A DNA stretch of 64,000 bases from Roseomonas sp. (lineage in GTDB: Bacteria; Pseudomonadota; Alphaproteobacteria; Acetobacterales; Acetobacteraceae). Each line of letters opens with the position of its first letter. Positions within the stretch are counted from its first letter, which is position 1. The stretch covers positions 62,001 to 126,000 of the forward strand of contig JADCGF010000007.1 in assembly GCA_020249145.1 (NCBI GenBank). The letters are read 5' to 3'. The notes beneath the pieces were generated by a model. The model worked only from the letters and a program-made list of their open reading frames with translations, was not told the origin of the DNA and searched no databases. Shown here one piece after another: positions 42,240 to 50,735 of the stretch. The position numbers were made by a program, and so were the translations under genes.

Positions 42240-43406
42240 ATGGAATTCAAAATTGGCACTGAACAGCGGGAAATGATCGCCGCCGTCAGGCAATTGGCGC
42301 AGAACGAATTCAAGCAGGATGCGCCGAAATGGATGGATGGCACCTTTCCCTGGCCGAATATCAAGAAGCTCGCCGCGCTTGGCGTGCTGGGTATGTCTGT
42401 GCCGGAAGAATATGGCGGGCTTGGCCTTTCCATTCTCGATTCTGCGTTGATCCTGGAAGAAATCGCCAAGGTGGATTACGTCACCGCCATGGCGGTACTG
42501 GGTGAAGCGGGCGTGCAAACCCGCGTCATTTCCCACTACGCGCCCAAGGCCATCAAGGAACGCATCCTGCCCCGCGTGATTTCCGGCGATTGCATCCTTG
42601 CCATTTGCATGACGGAACCGCATGCCGGCACGGATGTCGCGAATTACCGCACCAATACCAAACGCCATGGCAATCATCTTGTGCTGAACGGCACGAAAAC
42701 GCTGATTTCCCGTGCCGAGGAAGCCGGCATGTTCGTGGTGTTCACCCGCGTGGATGGCAAGGCGGGGCGCGAAGGGATCGGCTGCGTATTGGTGGAAAAG
42801 GGCACGCCGGGCCTTTCTGTCACCGGCACCTACCACACCATGGGTGGCGAGAATCTGTACGAAGTGCAATTCAATGATTGCGAATTGCCGCCAGAAAACC
42901 TGGTGATTGAAACCGATGGCTTCAAGAAATTACTGACCGCCTTCAATACGCAGCGCTGCCTCAACCCCAGCATTTCACTGGGCCTCGCCGAAGGCGCCTT
43001 TGATGAGGCGGTGCGCTACGTGAATGACCGCAAGCTGTTCGACAAATCCATCGCAGATTTCCAGGGAATTCGCTGGAAATTCGCCGATATGTTCAAGGAT
43101 ATCGAAGCCGGTCGCGGTTTGCTCTATCGCGCTTGCCTCACGGCCAACCCCTTCCCTGATCCCTTCATGGCCGCCACCGCCAAGGTCTTCTGCAATGAAA
43201 TGTCGTTGCGCGTGACAAGTGAGGCCGTGCAAGTGCATGGCGGCTATGGCTTCACGGATGAATATCCGGTGTCGCGGCTGTATCGTGGAGCGCGCTATGG
43301 TTCGCTTGGTGGTGGGTCTTCAGAATCGCTGCGTGATCTGATCGGCAAACACATCCTGGCCGATGCCGGCGGCGTTGATGGCATTTTTGGCCTTGATACC
43401 TATTGA
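42240..43406 (+). CDS. Acyl-CoA dehydrogenase
   Basis: 388 residues, standard ACAD length. MEFKIGTEQREMIAAVRQLA opens the N-terminal helical domain; SVPEEYGGLGLSILDSALIL, AICMTEPHAGTDVANYRTNT (FAD/substrate loop), LVLNGTKTLISRAEEAGMFV and the C-terminal EAVQVHGGYGFTDEYPVSRL complete the family. Flavin-dependent alpha,beta-desaturation of an acyl-CoA. Third gene of the monooxygenase-aldolase run; no acyl-CoA ligase or electron-transfer flavoprotein gene is adjacent. Confidence 0.92.
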   Translation: MEFKIGTEQREMIAAVRQLAQNEFKQDAPKWMDGTFPWPNIKKLAALGVLGMSVPEEYGGLGLSILDSALILEEIAKVDYVTAMAVLGEAGVQTRVISHYAPKAIKERILPRVISGDCILAICMTEPHAGTDVANYRTNTKRHGNHLVLNGTKTLISRAEEAGMFVVFTRVDGKAGREGIGCVLVEKGTPGLSVTGTYHTMGGENLYEVQFNDCELPPENLVIETDGFKKLLTAFNTQRCLNPSISLGLAEGAFDEAVRYVNDRKLFDKSIADFQGIRWKFADMFKDIEAGRGLLYRACLTANPFPDPFMAATAKVFCNEMSLRVTSEAVQVHGGYGFTDEYPVSRLYRGARYGSLGGGSSESLRDLIGKHILADAGGVDGIFGLDTY

Positions 43407-43469
43407 GAAACCTTGCAGGGCGCAGCCCGGCTGTGGTTAAGCTTTGAAAAATTCACCGGGAGGAATGTC

Positions 43470-44447
43470 ATGACCCTGAAGCTCAGCCGTCGCGCCGTCA
43501 TGGGCGCTGCCGCGCTCGCCCCCTTTGCCGCCCACGCGCAATCGGATTGGCCCAATCGCCCAGTGCGTATTGTGGTGCCCTTCCCGCCCGGCCAGGCCGC
43601 CGATATCTTCACGCGGCTGATTGCCGATGAGCTTTCCAAGCGCTGGCCGCAGCGCGTTGTGGTGGAAAACCGTGCTGGTGGCGCCGGGGTTCCAGGGGTT
43701 GAATCCGTCGCGCGCGCACCGGCTGATGGCTACACGCTGCTGACCGGCACATCCGGCCCGCTTGGCGTGAACCCTTCCGTCATGCCGCGCTTGCCCTATG
43801 ATGTCGAGAAAGATTTTGCCTTCATCACCAATGTCGTCATGGTGCCGCTGCTGGTGATTGCGCATCCTTCCGTTCCCGAACGCACCATTCAGGAATTGGC
43901 GGCTAGCGCGAAGGCGCGGCCCGGGCAATTGGATATGGCCTCTGCCGGCCCCGCCACCAGCCAGCACATGGCAGCCGAATTACTGATGCTACGCGCCGGC
44001 ATTCGCTTCAATATCGTGCATTATCGCGGCAGCGGCCCAGCCATTGCCGATGTCATCGCCGGCAATGTGAAGCTGATGACGGATTCCGTCGCCTCCGCCC
44101 TGCCGCATATCCAATCGGGCCGCGTGCGCCCGATTGCGCTGTGCAGTGCGCGGCGCGTGCCGCAATTGCCCGATGTGCCGACCATCGCGGAAAGCCTGGT
44201 GCCTGGCTATGAGGCCTCAGGCTGGTCCGGCTTGGTCGCGCCCACGGGCACGCCGCCCGAAATCATCAACCGCATCAATGCCGATGTGGTGGCCATCCTG
44301 CGCGATCCCGCCATCATCAAAAGGATCGAGGATATGGGCGCGGTGGCAGACCCGCTGACGCCAGATCAATTCGGCAGCTTCGTGCGCGCCGAGGTCGCCA
44401 AATGGCGCGAAGTGGCGCGCGCCGGCAATGTGAAGCTGGAAGGCTAA
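43470..44447 (+). CDS. Tripartite tricarboxylate transporter (Bug/TctC) substrate-binding protein
   Basis: 325 residues from ATG 43470, with GGGAGGAATGTC just upstream; the longer start at 43413 is rejected. Signal peptide MTLKLSRRAVMGAAALAPFA ending AHAQ has a twin Arg, so export may be through Tat. Bug blocks: WPNRPVRIVVPFPPGQAADI, VVVENRAGGAGVPGVESVAR, ADGYTLLTGTSGPLGVNPSV, FNIVHYRGSGPAIADVIAGN and VRPIALCSARRVPQLPDVPT. It closes the Baeyer-Villiger/aldolase/ACAD run and may deliver that pathway's acid. No TctAB partner is visible. Confidence 0.9.
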   Translation: MTLKLSRRAVMGAAALAPFAAHAQSDWPNRPVRIVVPFPPGQAADIFTRLIADELSKRWPQRVVVENRAGGAGVPGVESVARAPADGYTLLTGTSGPLGVNPSVMPRLPYDVEKDFAFITNVVMVPLLVIAHPSVPERTIQELAASAKARPGQLDMASAGPATSQHMAAELLMLRAGIRFNIVHYRGSGPAIADVIAGNVKLMTDSVASALPHIQSGRVRPIALCSARRVPQLPDVPTIAESLVPGYEASGWSGLVAPTGTPPEIINRINADVVAILRDPAIIKRIEDMGAVADPLTPDQFGSFVRAEVAKWREVARAGNVKLEG

Positions 44448-44454
44448 GCCCGAA

Positions 44455-44898
44455 TCAATTCAGCGCCATACCGGCGGAAACGCCATGCAAGCAGGCCATC
44501 AATAGCGAAAGCGGCAGGCGCAGGCGCCACCACCAGGCAGGCGCCATGCTGGCCGCCTGCGCTGCGCGATCCGCCAATGGCAGCAACGCAAAAATTACCG
44601 CAAGCATGAGCAAACCCGCCTGGGGCGGCAGCAGCAGCGCCACCCAGGCCATCAGCATCGGCAGTACCGAAAGCACCAGCCAGCGCGTCAGCGCCGCCCC
44701 ATCAACGCGGTTCGCCGCCAGCCCCCACCAGGCGCCGCCGATGAAGCTTGCAATCAAGGCGCCATAAGCCGGGCCAGCGAAAAGCGCGAAGGCCGCCGCA
44801 TCCCCACCCGCGGCCAGAAGCGGCGGCATGGCAAGGCTTGGCAGCAGGCCAGCGGCGCCCAGCAGCAAAGCGGGGCGGGGGATGGAGGCATTGGGCAT
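44455..44898 (-). CDS. DUF3429-family integral membrane protein
   Basis: 147 residues with five hydrophobic segments. The pattern [20 protein letters not shown], then [20 protein letters not shown] matches DUF3429, whose hallmark is the AYGA-(x)-SF-GG-x-W-G block. The C-terminal part [20 protein letters not shown] adds more spans. Function unknown in any organism I can name. It is divergent from uvrB over 80 bases and convergent with the Bug gene. Confidence 0.8.
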   Translation of the reverse strand: MPNASIPRPALLLGAAGLLPSLAMPPLLAAGGDAAAFALFAGPAYGALIASFIGGAWWGLAANRVDGAALTRWLVLSVLPMLMAWVALLLPPQAGLLMLAVIFALLPLADRAAQAASMAPAWWWRLRLPLSLLMACLHGVSAGMALN

Positions 44899-44978
44899 CC
44901 CCCTGCCCTCTCACAATTCTGGCGGTCAGGACAAGCCCTACCCTGGCGAAGCTGTGCCAATGGCGCCATCTTAAGCCC

Positions 44979-47168
44979 ATGAACCTGATCGCCCCCGGCC
45001 CCGTGCTGTTCATGCCGGAAAAGCGCCCCGCGCCACCAACCATGCGCCGGCTCGCCGTGACCGCGCCTTATGAACCGAATGGCGACCAGCCGCGCGCCAT
45101 CGCCCATCTGGTCGGTGGACTGGAAGCGGCAGAGCGTGACCAGATTCTGCTGGGTGTAACCGGTTCCGGCAAGACCTTCACCATGGCGAAGGTGATTGAA
45201 GCCGTGCAGCGGCCAACCCTGATCCTGGCGCCGAACAAGACCTTGGCCGCCCAGCTTTATGGCGAGATGAAAAGCTTCTTCCCGGAAAACGCGGTGGAAT
45301 ACTTCGTTTCCTATTATGATTACTATCAGCCCGAAGCCTATGTGCCGCGCACCGACACCTATATCGAAAAAGACGCGCAGATCAATGAACAGATTGACCG
45401 TATGCGCCATTCCGCCACGCAGGCGCTGCTGGAACGCAATGATGTGGTGATCGTCGCCTCGGTTTCCTGCATCTATGGTATCGGCTCGGTCGAGACTTAT
45501 TCGCGCATGGTCGTGAAGCTTGAAGCCGGCGGGAAGATTGACCGGGATGTGCTGGTAAAGGGCCTGGTCGAACAGCAATATCGCCGCAATGATAATTTCT
45601 TCGCCCGCGGCACCTTCCGCATTCGCGGCGAAACCGTGGATTTATGGCCAAGCCATTTGGAAGACCGCGCCTGGCGCGTCTCCCTTTTTGGCGATGAGAT
45701 TGAAGCAATCCGCGAATTTGATCCGCTGACGGGCGAAATCACCGCGGAGATGGAACGCGTTTCGATCTACGCCAATAGCCACTATGTCACCCCGCGCCCA
45801 ACGCTGACCCAGGCCATCACACGCATCAAGGATGAATTGAAGGAACATCTGGCGAAGCTGCATGCGGAAGGCAAATTGCTGGAAGCGCAGCGGCTGGAAC
45901 AGCGCACCATTTTCGACATTGAAATGATGGAAACCACTGGTTCCTGCAAAGGTATTGAAAATTACAGCCGCTACCTGACAGGCCGCAACCCGGGCGAACC
46001 GCCGCCCACGCTGTTCGAATACCTGCCGGAGAACGCTTTACTGATCGTGGATGAAAGCCACGTCACGGTGCCGCAGATCGGCGGCATGTATCGCGGAGAC
46101 TATGCCCGCAAAACCGTGCTTTCCGAATATGGCTTCCGCCTGCCAAGCTGCACGGATAATCGCCCACTGAAATTTGAAGAATGGGATACCTACCGCCCGC
46201 CTTCCATCTTCGTGAGCGCCACCCCTGGCCCGTGGGAGATGGAACGCACCGGCGGTGCCTTCGCCGAACAGGTGATCCGCCCAACCGGCCTGGTTGATCC
46301 CGTCACGGAAATCCGCCCGGTGGAAAAGCAGGTGGATGATCTGCTGGCCGAATGCCGCGAAGTCGCCAAGCATGGCGGGCGCGTGCTGGTGACCACCCTT
46401 ACCAAGCGCATGGCCGAAGATCTGACCGAATACATGACGGAAGCCGGCATTCGCGTGCGCTATCTGCATTCGGATATTGACACGCTGGAACGCATCGAAA
46501 TCATCCGCGATTTGCGCAAGGGCGTGTTTGATGTGCTGATCGGCATCAATCTACTGCGCGAAGGTTTGGATATTCCCGAATGCGCTTTGGTCGCGATTCT
46601 GGATGCGGATAAGGAAGGGTTTCTGCGCAGCACCACCTCACTCATCCAAACCATTGGCCGCGCCGCGCGCAATGTGGATGGCCGCGTGGTGCTCTATGCC
46701 GATGTCATGACCGATAGCCTGCGCCGCGCCCTGGAAGAAACCGCGCGCCGCCGATCAAAACAGGAAGCCTGGAATGCGGAACATGGCATCACGCCGCAAA
46801 CCATCCGCCGCGATATCTCGCAAGCGCTGCAATCCATCTATGAACAGGATTACGTGACGGTTGAAGCGCTTGAGGGCGAAGAAACCGCCGAATTCATCGG
46901 CAAGGATCTGAAAGCCACCATCGCAGAACTGGACCGCAAGATGCGCGCGGCGGCGGCTGATCTGGAATTTGAAACCGCCGCGCGTCTGCGTGATGAAATC
47001 AAGCGGCTGGAAAGCCTTGATTTGGGGCTCTCACCCAACCTCGCGGGCCGGTCGCTTCAGGAAGCCAAGCCGAAAGCCAAGAGTGATTGGAAACCGAAGC
47101 CCATGGGGCCAGGCGGTGGCGGCTATGACCCCAATAAGGCCAAGGGCGGGCGGCGACGCAAGGGTTGA
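44979..47168 (+). CDS. uvrB: UvrB, excinuclease ABC subunit B
   Basis: 729 residues from ATG 44979; ATGs at 45012 and 45042 would shorten a non-conserved leader. Helicase motif [20 protein letters not shown] (residues 57-75), [20 protein letters not shown] (beta-hairpin that probes damaged DNA), [20 protein letters not shown], motif [32 protein letters not shown] and [15 protein letters not shown]-terminal UVR motif [20 protein letters not shown] binds UvrC. Complete and intact; nucleotide excision repair. A Gly/Lys-rich tail ends GGRRRKG. Confidence 0.97.
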   Translation: MNLIAPGPVLFMPEKRPAPPTMRRLAVTAPYEPNGDQPRAIAHLVGGLEAAERDQILLGVTGSGKTFTMAKVIEAVQRPTLILAPNKTLAAQLYGEMKSFFPENAVEYFVSYYDYYQPEAYVPRTDTYIEKDAQINEQIDRMRHSATQALLERNDVVIVASVSCIYGIGSVETYSRMVVKLEAGGKIDRDVLVKGLVEQQYRRNDNFFARGTFRIRGETVDLWPSHLEDRAWRVSLFGDEIEAIREFDPLTGEITAEMERVSIYANSHYVTPRPTLTQAITRIKDELKEHLAKLHAEGKLLEAQRLEQRTIFDIEMMETTGSCKGIENYSRYLTGRNPGEPPPTLFEYLPENALLIVDESHVTVPQIGGMYRGDYARKTVLSEYGFRLPSCTDNRPLKFEEWDTYRPPSIFVSATPGPWEMERTGGAFAEQVIRPTGLVDPVTEIRPVEKQVDDLLAECREVAKHGGRVLVTTLTKRMAEDLTEYMTEAGIRVRYLHSDIDTLERIEIIRDLRKGVFDVLIGINLLREGLDIPECALVAILDADKEGFLRSTTSLIQTIGRAARNVDGRVVLYADVMTDSLRRALEETARRRSKQEAWNAEHGITPQTIRRDISQALQSIYEQDYVTVEALEGEETAEFIGKDLKATIAELDRKMRAAAADLEFETAARLRDEIKRLESLDLGLSPNLAGRSLQEAKPKAKSDWKPKPMGPGGGGYDPNKAKGGRRRKG

Positions 47169-47328
47169 TCCGCCCAAAAAACCGGCGATCCAGGGTGCAT
47201 ATGCCTACAAACCGAACAGATTTCGGCTTTGCAACGCCCCCCGCAGAGGTTAAGCCTTGCCCGGTCACGCCCAAGGGCGCAGAGACTTGCTATCAGGTCG
47301 CAGGGACCACGGAAAAGGAAAAACCTCA

Positions 47329-48351
47329 ATGGCTCATGGCATTTCGCGCCGCGCTGCGCTCATCACCGGCACTTCAATTTTGGCGGCGCCTCTCGTGGCC
47401 CGCGCCCAGGCGCCGCGTCTTCGCCTCACGCTGGATTGGGCCTTCCAGGCGCCGAATGCCTTCGCGCTGCTGGCGCGCGACAAGGGCTATTTCCGCGAAG
47501 CCGGTATTGATGTGCAGATTGACCGTGGCCAGGGCTCCGGCGGCGTGCCGGTGGCACTTGCCGGCGGGTCCTATGATATGGGCTATGCGGATTTGAACCC
47601 CGCCATCAAATTCGTGGCTGAAAACCCGGATCGCGGCATTGTCGCGGTTGCCGTGCTGCATGATCGCAGCCCGCTTTGCGCCATTGTGCGCGCCGATGGC
47701 CCCATTCGCACGCCGAAGGATCTGGAAGGCAAGCGCCTGGCCGCGCCGGATTTTGATGCCGGGCGTCAGCTTTTCCCAGCCTTTGCCAAATCTGCCGGTA
47801 TTGATGCCAGCAAGGTGACTTTCCTTTCGGTGTCTCCCGCCTTGCGTGAACCCATGCTTGTGCGCCGTGAAGCCGATGGCGTAACGGGCTTCGTCACCAC
47901 CTCAGCACTCGCGCTGAAGGGCATCGGGCTCGATCATCCGGCGCAGCGGGTCATGATGTATTACGACCATGGGCTGAACCTTTACGGCGGCGCCATTCTG
48001 ACCACGCGCGCCTTCATTGAACGCAACCCAGCCGTGGTGCGTGGTGCGACGGCAGCGCTGATGCGCGGCTTCCGCGATACGCTCCGCAACGGTCAGGAAA
48101 TGCTGGATAATCTGAAGCGCGTCGAACCGCTGACGGATGTGGCACTGGAACGTGAGCGGCACGAGATGAATGTCGCGCGCGTTATCATGTCGGACAATGT
48201 GCGCGCCAATGGGCTTTCATCCGTGGATATGGGCCGGCTGCAAACCGGCATTCGTGCGGTGGAAGAAGCCTATAACCTTCCGCCCCGGGTGCAGGCCGCG
48301 CAAATCTACACAGTGGATTTCCTGCCCCCCGCCGCTGACCGCGCGGTCTGA
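47329..48351 (+). CDS. ABC transporter substrate-binding protein, NMT1/SsuA-like
   Basis: 340 residues from ATG 47329 (GGAAAAGGAAAAACCTCA upstream); the longer start at 47257 is rejected. N-terminus MAHGISRRAALITGTSILAA has a twin Arg and ends VARAQA. NMT1/THI5-like fold: LRLTLDWAFQAPNAFALLAR, DKGYFREAGIDVQIDRGQGS, GGSYDMGYADLNPAIKF and FVTTSALALKGIGLDHPAQR. Such proteins bind sulfonates, pyrimidine precursors or aromatic acids. First gene of the importer operon with the ATPase 9 bases later. Confidence 0.88.
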   Translation: MAHGISRRAALITGTSILAAPLVARAQAPRLRLTLDWAFQAPNAFALLARDKGYFREAGIDVQIDRGQGSGGVPVALAGGSYDMGYADLNPAIKFVAENPDRGIVAVAVLHDRSPLCAIVRADGPIRTPKDLEGKRLAAPDFDAGRQLFPAFAKSAGIDASKVTFLSVSPALREPMLVRREADGVTGFVTTSALALKGIGLDHPAQRVMMYYDHGLNLYGGAILTTRAFIERNPAVVRGATAALMRGFRDTLRNGQEMLDNLKRVEPLTDVALERERHEMNVARVIMSDNVRANGLSSVDMGRLQTGIRAVEEAYNLPPRVQAAQIYTVDFLPPAADRAV

Positions 48352-48360
48352 TCACGCAAT

Positions 48361-49170
48361 ATGGCGCAGGCTTTCGTGGATATCTCCAATGTCGCTATGC
48401 GCTATGGCGGCGTTGAGGGAACGCTCGCGCTGAAAGGCACCAGCCTTGCGGTGGCGGAGGGTGAATTCGTCGCCGTGGTCGGGCCATCAGGCTGCGGCAA
48501 ATCCACGCTGATGCGCTTGGTAACTGGGCTTTGGCCGCCAACGGAAGGCCAGGTTTTCGTGGATGGCAAGGAAGTGGAGGGCCCGCTTTCCATCGCCGGC
48601 ATGGCCTTCCAGAACCCAACTTTGCTGCCGTGGCGGAATATTCTGGATAATGTGATGCTGCCCTTGGAAGTGGTGCAGCCGCATCGCGGCCAATTGCGCG
48701 CCAAGCGGGCCGATTATGAACGCCAGGCGCGTGAATTGCTCGCCCTGGTCGGGCTTGATGGGTTTGAATCCAAATTTCCCTGGCAGCTTTCGGGTGGGAT
48801 GCAGCAGCGCGCATCGCTTTGCCGCGCGCTGATCCATCAGCCGCGCTTGCTGATGCTGGATGAGCCCTTCGGCGCCTTGGATATCTTCACGCGCGAAGAC
48901 CTGTGGGCGGTAATGCAAAAACTTTGGCTGGCGCGCCGCCCTACGGTGATCCTGGTGACGCATGATTTGCGCGAAGCCGCTTATCTGGCAGACCGCGTGC
49001 TGGTCATGTCTTCCCGGCCCGGCCGCATCATTGCCGAAAGGCGCGTGGACTTCCCGCGAGAGCGCACCATGGAAACCACCTACACCACCGAATTCCAGGA
49101 TCTGGTGCATGAACTTCGGGACCGCATCAGCGATGCCCGCGATGCCGAGGAAATTGCCGATGCCCCGTAA
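48361..49170 (+). CDS. ABC transporter ATPase (SsuB/TauB-like)
   Basis: 269 residues. Walker A VVGPSGCGKSTLMRLVTGLW, Q-loop MAFQNPTLLPWRNILDNVML, signature QLSGGMQQRASLCRALIHQP, Walker B LLMLDEPFGALDIFTREDLW and switch His VTHDLREAAYLADRVLVMSS. This matches nitrate/sulfonate/taurine importers. The C-terminal tail overlaps the permease start by 11 bases, giving tight coupling. Confidence 0.9.
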   Translation: MAQAFVDISNVAMRYGGVEGTLALKGTSLAVAEGEFVAVVGPSGCGKSTLMRLVTGLWPPTEGQVFVDGKEVEGPLSIAGMAFQNPTLLPWRNILDNVMLPLEVVQPHRGQLRAKRADYERQARELLALVGLDGFESKFPWQLSGGMQQRASLCRALIHQPRLLMLDEPFGALDIFTREDLWAVMQKLWLARRPTVILVTHDLREAAYLADRVLVMSSRPGRIIAERRVDFPRERTMETTYTTEFQDLVHELRDRISDARDAEEIADAP

Positions 49171-49993
49171 AGCGCTCCGCAGCCCGGAAGCCTTGGCGGC
49201 TGCCGCGCGCCGCCGTCGCCGGTTGGAAGCCTGGCTGCCCTGGCTGGTGATTGCGGGCATGTTCCTGATCTGGGAAGCCGCCGTCTGGGCCTTCAAGATT
49301 CAGCCCTTCATCCTGCCGGCGCCATCAGCCATTGCGGCGAGCATGGTGAAATGGTGGCAGCCCTTGCTCACCAATTCATGGGCAACGCTGCTGACCACCG
49401 TGATCGGCTTCGCCATGGCAGTGGCATTCGGGTTGGTGCTCGGCGTCTTCATCGGGTCTTCCGTCCTGGTCTATCGCGGGCTTTATCCGCTGCTGATCGC
49501 CTTCAATTCCGTGCCAAAGGTTGCCGTGGTGCCGGTTTTGGTCATCTGGTTCGGCGCTGGCTTTTGGCCAGCCGTGCTGACTGCCTTCCTGATTTCCTTC
49601 TTCCCGATCGTGGTGAATGTCGCGACCGGCATCGCAACCGTGGAACCTGAATTGCGCGATGTGCTGCGCGCGCTTGGCGCGAAGCCAATAGACATCATCC
49701 GCAAGGTCGGGCTGCCGCGCGCCATGCCTTATTTCTTCGCCTCGCTCAAAGTCGCGATCACGGTCGCTTTCGTTGGATCCATCATCAGCGAAACCGTCGC
49801 CGCCAATGAGGGCATTGGGCATTTGATGCTGGTTGCATCCTCCCGCTTCGATGTGCCGCTGGTCTTTGCCGGCCTCATCATCACTGGGGTGATGGGTGTC
49901 GCGATGTATTGGGTTGCGGTCACGATTGAAGAACGCACCACCGGCTGGGCTACGCGCGGCCAGCAAGACCCGCGCCTTGCCGCCGGCGGCTGA
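49160..49993 (+). CDS. ABC transporter permease (SsuC/TauC-like)
   Basis: 277 residues from ATG 49160. Six hydrophobic segments starting at WLPWLVIAGMFLIWEAAVWA. The EAA loop appears as ELRDVLRALGAKPIDIIRKV, followed by GLPRAMPYFFASLKVAITVA. LPAPSAIAASMVKWW is the typical periplasmic lead. Works with the ATPase and binding protein immediately upstream. The following isomerase gene begins 4 bases after its stop, in the same operon. Confidence 0.9.
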   Translation: MPRKALRSPEALAAAARRRRRLEAWLPWLVIAGMFLIWEAAVWAFKIQPFILPAPSAIAASMVKWWQPLLTNSWATLLTTVIGFAMAVAFGLVLGVFIGSSVLVYRGLYPLLIAFNSVPKVAVVPVLVIWFGAGFWPAVLTAFLISFFPIVVNVATGIATVEPELRDVLRALGAKPIDIIRKVGLPRAMPYFFASLKVAITVAFVGSIISETVAANEGIGHLMLVASSRFDVPLVFAGLIITGVMGVAMYWVAVTIEERTTGWATRGQQDPRLAAGG

Positions 49994-49997
49994 GGCA

Positions 49998-50723
49998 ATG
50001 ACAGAAGCGCCACTTCGGCTTGGCATGATGACGCCAAGCTCCAATACGGTTTTGGAACCCGTCACCGCAGCGCTGCTCGCACCCACCCCCTGGATCACGG
50101 CGCATTTCCAACGCTTGCGCGTGCTGGCCATCAATCTGGGTGCGGATGCCACCAGCCAATTTGACCCGCGCCCGATGGCGGATGCGGCGGGGCTTCTGGC
50201 CGATGCCAAGGTGCATGCGCTTTGCTGGAATGGCACTTCCGGCGCTTGGCTCGGCCTTGAAAGTGATCGCAAGCTTTGCGCCACCATCACGCAAGAAACC
50301 GGCCTGCCCTGCACCACGGCGACGCTTGCGCTATTTGATGCGCTGTCTGCGCTCGGCGCCAAGCGTATCGGGCTGGTGACGCCTTATCTGAACACGGTGC
50401 AATCTGCTATCATTGAAAACTTCGCAAGCCTTGGCGTGGACACAATCATGGAGCGCCATCTGGAAGACCCCGGCAATTACAGCTTCGCCGAACACAGCGC
50501 TGCCAAGGTGGATGCGCTGGTGCGGGAAGCCGCCGCCACCAAACCAGATGCCATCGTGATCCATTGCACCAATTTCCGCGGCCTGCCCGGCGCCGTTGGG
50601 ATCGAGGCTGAAACCGGCATCCCCATTCTGGATTCAATCGCCGTGGCACTTTGGGGTGCCATTCGCGCGGCAGGCCGCGATCCTGCCATGATCAAGGGCG
50701 CGGGGCGGCTTTTCACCCTCTGA
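49998..50723 (+). CDS. Maleate cis-trans isomerase/Asp-Glu racemase-superfamily protein
   Basis: 241 residues from ATG 49998 (TGAGGCA upstream); longer starts fall inside the permease gene. Fold features: LRLGMMTPSSNTVLEPVTAA, the first catalytic Cys in VHALCWNGTSGAWLGLESDR, RIGLVTPYLNTVQSAIIENF and the second Cys in IVIHCTNFRGLPGAVGIEAE. Two cysteines in these positions fit maleate isomerase or arylmalonate-decarboxylase relatives. Four bases after the ABC permease, so the importer probably brings in its substrate or a precursor (for example a maleate-forming aromatic acid). That substrate is inference. Confidence 0.85.
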   Translation: MTEAPLRLGMMTPSSNTVLEPVTAALLAPTPWITAHFQRLRVLAINLGADATSQFDPRPMADAAGLLADAKVHALCWNGTSGAWLGLESDRKLCATITQETGLPCTTATLALFDALSALGAKRIGLVTPYLNTVQSAIIENFASLGVDTIMERHLEDPGNYSFAEHSAAKVDALVREAAATKPDAIVIHCTNFRGLPGAVGIEAETGIPILDSIAVALWGAIRAAGRDPAMIKGAGRLFTL

Positions 50724-50735
50724 ACGTCAAATACC

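Noticed and set aside
41111..42469. 452-residue open frame on the - strand across the monooxygenase, aldolase and dehydrogenase genes
   Set aside because: It spans three recognisable genes on the other strand and has no family motif of its own.
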